Source: Desulfuromonas sp. SDB (GTDB taxonomy: Bacteria > SDB-A). Taken from it: DNA of 14,629 nucleotides. The notes beneath the pieces were generated by a model, which was not told where the DNA came from, did no database searches, and saw only the letters and a list, made by a program, of their open reading frames with translations. The DNA is taken from positions 1 to 14,629 of the forward strand of contig LKUE01000223.1 in the NCBI GenBank assembly GCA_001412365.1. The letters run 5' to 3'. The translations under genes were made by a program, and so were the position numbers. Positions 13,704 to 14,629 of the stretch are shown in pieces (position 1 is the first letter of the stretch; every line of letters starts with the position of its first letter).

Positions 13704-14629
13704 ACAAGCAGCAGGCCCGGAATATCATCAAAGAAACCTTTGAAAACCGGTTTGACAAAGACCAGTTCACCGGTTTTGTCAGGAATCTTTTAAACCATAT
13801 TGAAGATGCCCCATTCACCTATAAGGGTAATTACATCCCGGAGAAATTTCGGCCATATATCAGATCCCTGGAGCGAATCGGCAAGTTCAGTGATGGGGAA
13901 AACAGCCTCGATATTCTGGTCATCACCCTGAAAAAAGAGACCTCCCTGGAACGCGCCCGCACCATGCAGCGTAATTTTATCGCCTGGTACTTAAACGGCA
14001 GCCGCGGCGGAGTAATGAAAGACGCCGCCCTGGTGGCCTATGTGTCCCCGGATCAGGCGGACTGGCGGTTCTCCCTGGTCAAGATGGATTACAAGTTTGA
14101 CCTGCCTGCGCCGCAAGCAGATGCGTCGCGGCAGGCAGGAAAGACCAAAACCGGCCTGTCTGCGTGCGGAACCACACAGGTAGGCAAAGTGAAGGTCAAA
14201 GAAGAATTCACCCCTGCCCGGCGCTGGTCGTTTCTGGTGGGTGCTAATGAAAAAAGCCATACCGCCCAGAGCCGCCTGGTGAAAATTCTTGCCGATGATG
14301 AGCATAATCCTACCCTTGCCCAACTGGAAAACGCCTTTGACATCGAAACCGTCACCAATGAATTTTTCTTAAAATATCGTGAGTTGTTTATACGCACAAA
14401 AGAAGAACTTGACAAAGTCATTGAACGAGATGCCAGAGTAAAAGCTGATTTCGAAGCCAAGGGGGTAGACACGGTCAACTTTGCCAAAAAACTGCTGGGC
14501 CAGATCGTGTTCCTCTATTTCCTCCAGAAAAAGGGCTGGTTCGGTGTGGGACGCGATGACGACTGGGGAACCGGATCAAAACATTTTCTACGTTCCCTCT
14601 TCGATAAAAAACACAGTGGCTATGACAAT
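13700..14629 (+). CDS. Eco57I-type restriction-modification enzyme, N-terminal part (3' end outside window)
   Basis: The frame is open to the window edge (310 residues). The N-terminus (MNKQQARNIIKETFENRFDK), LDILVITLKKETSLERARTMQRNFIAWYLNG, EEFTPARRWSFLVGANEKSHTAQSRLVKIL and NFAKKLLGQIVFLYFLQKKGWFGVG match the region ahead of the methylase in Eco57I/type IIG-like (PglX-related) enzymes, where nuclease and N6-adenine methyltransferase share one chain. The methylase motifs (NPPY and others) would lie to the right, unseen. Residues 135-162 are encoded by two palindromic repeats inserted in frame between KMDYKFD and KVKVKEEF, a place where relatives should run straight on. A weak AAGAG precedes the ATG. 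Upstream helicase and AlbA_2 genes are probably partners in the same system. Confidence 0.82.
   Translation, partial: MNKQQARNIIKETFENRFDKDQFTGFVRNLLNHIEDAPFTYKGNYIPEKFRPYIRSLERIGKFSDGENSLDILVITLKKETSLERARTMQRNFIAWYLNGSRGGVMKDAALVAYVSPDQADWRFSLVKMDYKFDLPAPQADASRQAGKTKTGLSACGTTQVGKVKVKEEFTPARRWSFLVGANEKSHTAQSRLVKILADDEHNPTLAQLENAFDIETVTNEFFLKYRELFIRTKEELDKVIERDARVKADFEAKGVDTVNFAKKLLGQIVFLYFLQKKGWFGVGRDDDWGTGSKHFLRSLFDKKHSGYDN
14101..14139 (+). repeat. Coding palindromic repeat, copy B1
   Basis: Perfect 9-bp arms CCTGCCTGC (14101-14109) and GCAGGCAGG (14131-14139) flank a GC-rich centre in which GCCGC and GCGGC add further complementarity. It is translated within the restriction-modification gene as LPAPQADASRQAG. 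It is separated from copy B2 by only 14 bp. Confidence 0.65.
14154..14185 (+). repeat. Coding palindromic repeat, copy B2 (32 bp)
   Basis: Imperfect palindrome with ends GCCTGTCTG and CAGGTAGGC. It is the same length as copy A at 12216-12247 and about 22 of 32 positions agree. It is read in the same codon register as copy A, giving LSACGTTQVG here against LSACGYEQAG there. Confidence 0.68.

Noticed and set aside
13991-14487. Minus-strand ORFs opposite the restriction-modification gene
   Set aside because: They are antisense frames of a gene with clear family motifs on the plus strand and show no recognisable domains.
9041-14629. Canonical DISARM, BREX or type I restriction system
   Set aside because: No DUF1998 gene, PglZ, BrxC, HsdS or HsdR-type gene is visible; only a helicase, an AlbA_2 protein and an Eco57I-type N-terminus are seen.

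Overview
The window looks like chromosomal DNA of a Gram-negative bacterium of uncertain lineage. A WaaE/KdtX-like glycosyltransferase in a run of glycosyltransferases points to lipopolysaccharide or other surface-polysaccharide assembly. The left part is AT-rich, uses TTG and possibly non-standard starts, and contains an acetyl-CoA hydrolase/transferase-family CoA-transferase and a DUF2905 protein. No rRNA, tRNA, CRISPR array, transposase or integrase gene was seen.

Layout: (1) 1-3846 is a tight same-strand operon of four glycosyltransferases (GT2, GT4, GT2, GT4) with 4-bp gaps or overlaps; the first is cut by the window edge and the fourth has no standard start codon before its conserved N-terminus. 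(2) 3935-6109 holds a two-helix membrane protein of unknown role, a CoA-transferase with its catalytic glutamate, and a small DUF2905 membrane protein. (3) 6110-6462 is a gene-poor AT-rich junction with a well-equipped 28-codon ORF and then GC-rich palindromic DNA. (4) 6463-9013 has the architecture of an integron gene-cassette array without an integrase in view (CALIN-like). Three small same-strand ORFs are each followed by a 49-130 nt attC-like palindrome with AAC...GTT ends and inner arms that, in three of the four sites, carry one extra unpaired base on the left side. All three cassette products look defence-related: an Abi_C/HEPN-like protein, a protein with an RNSISH HEPN motif, and a DUF6602-like protein with PD-(D/E)xK spacing. 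(5) 9041-14629, with visibly higher GC, is a restriction/defence operon: a PLD-plus-SNF2-type helicase, an AlbA_2/GHKL/winged-helix (Schlafen-like) protein, and the start of an Eco57I-type restriction-modification enzyme cut by the window edge.

Two further patterns stand out. A 32-bp palindromic repeat occurs at the 3' end of the helicase gene and again, next to a second palindrome, inside the restriction-modification gene. It is translated in the same register in both places (LSACG..Q.G), so it behaves like a protein-coding interspersed palindromic element. Between the AlbA_2 gene and the restriction-modification gene lies a cluster of (G/T)CGGATAT repeats that could be an operator for the winged-helix protein. 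The right half is therefore a defence island: an integron-like array of small putative anti-phage genes abutting a helicase/Schlafen/Eco57I system.

All pairings and family calls were made by eye from the sequence; no alignment, structure prediction or database search was run.
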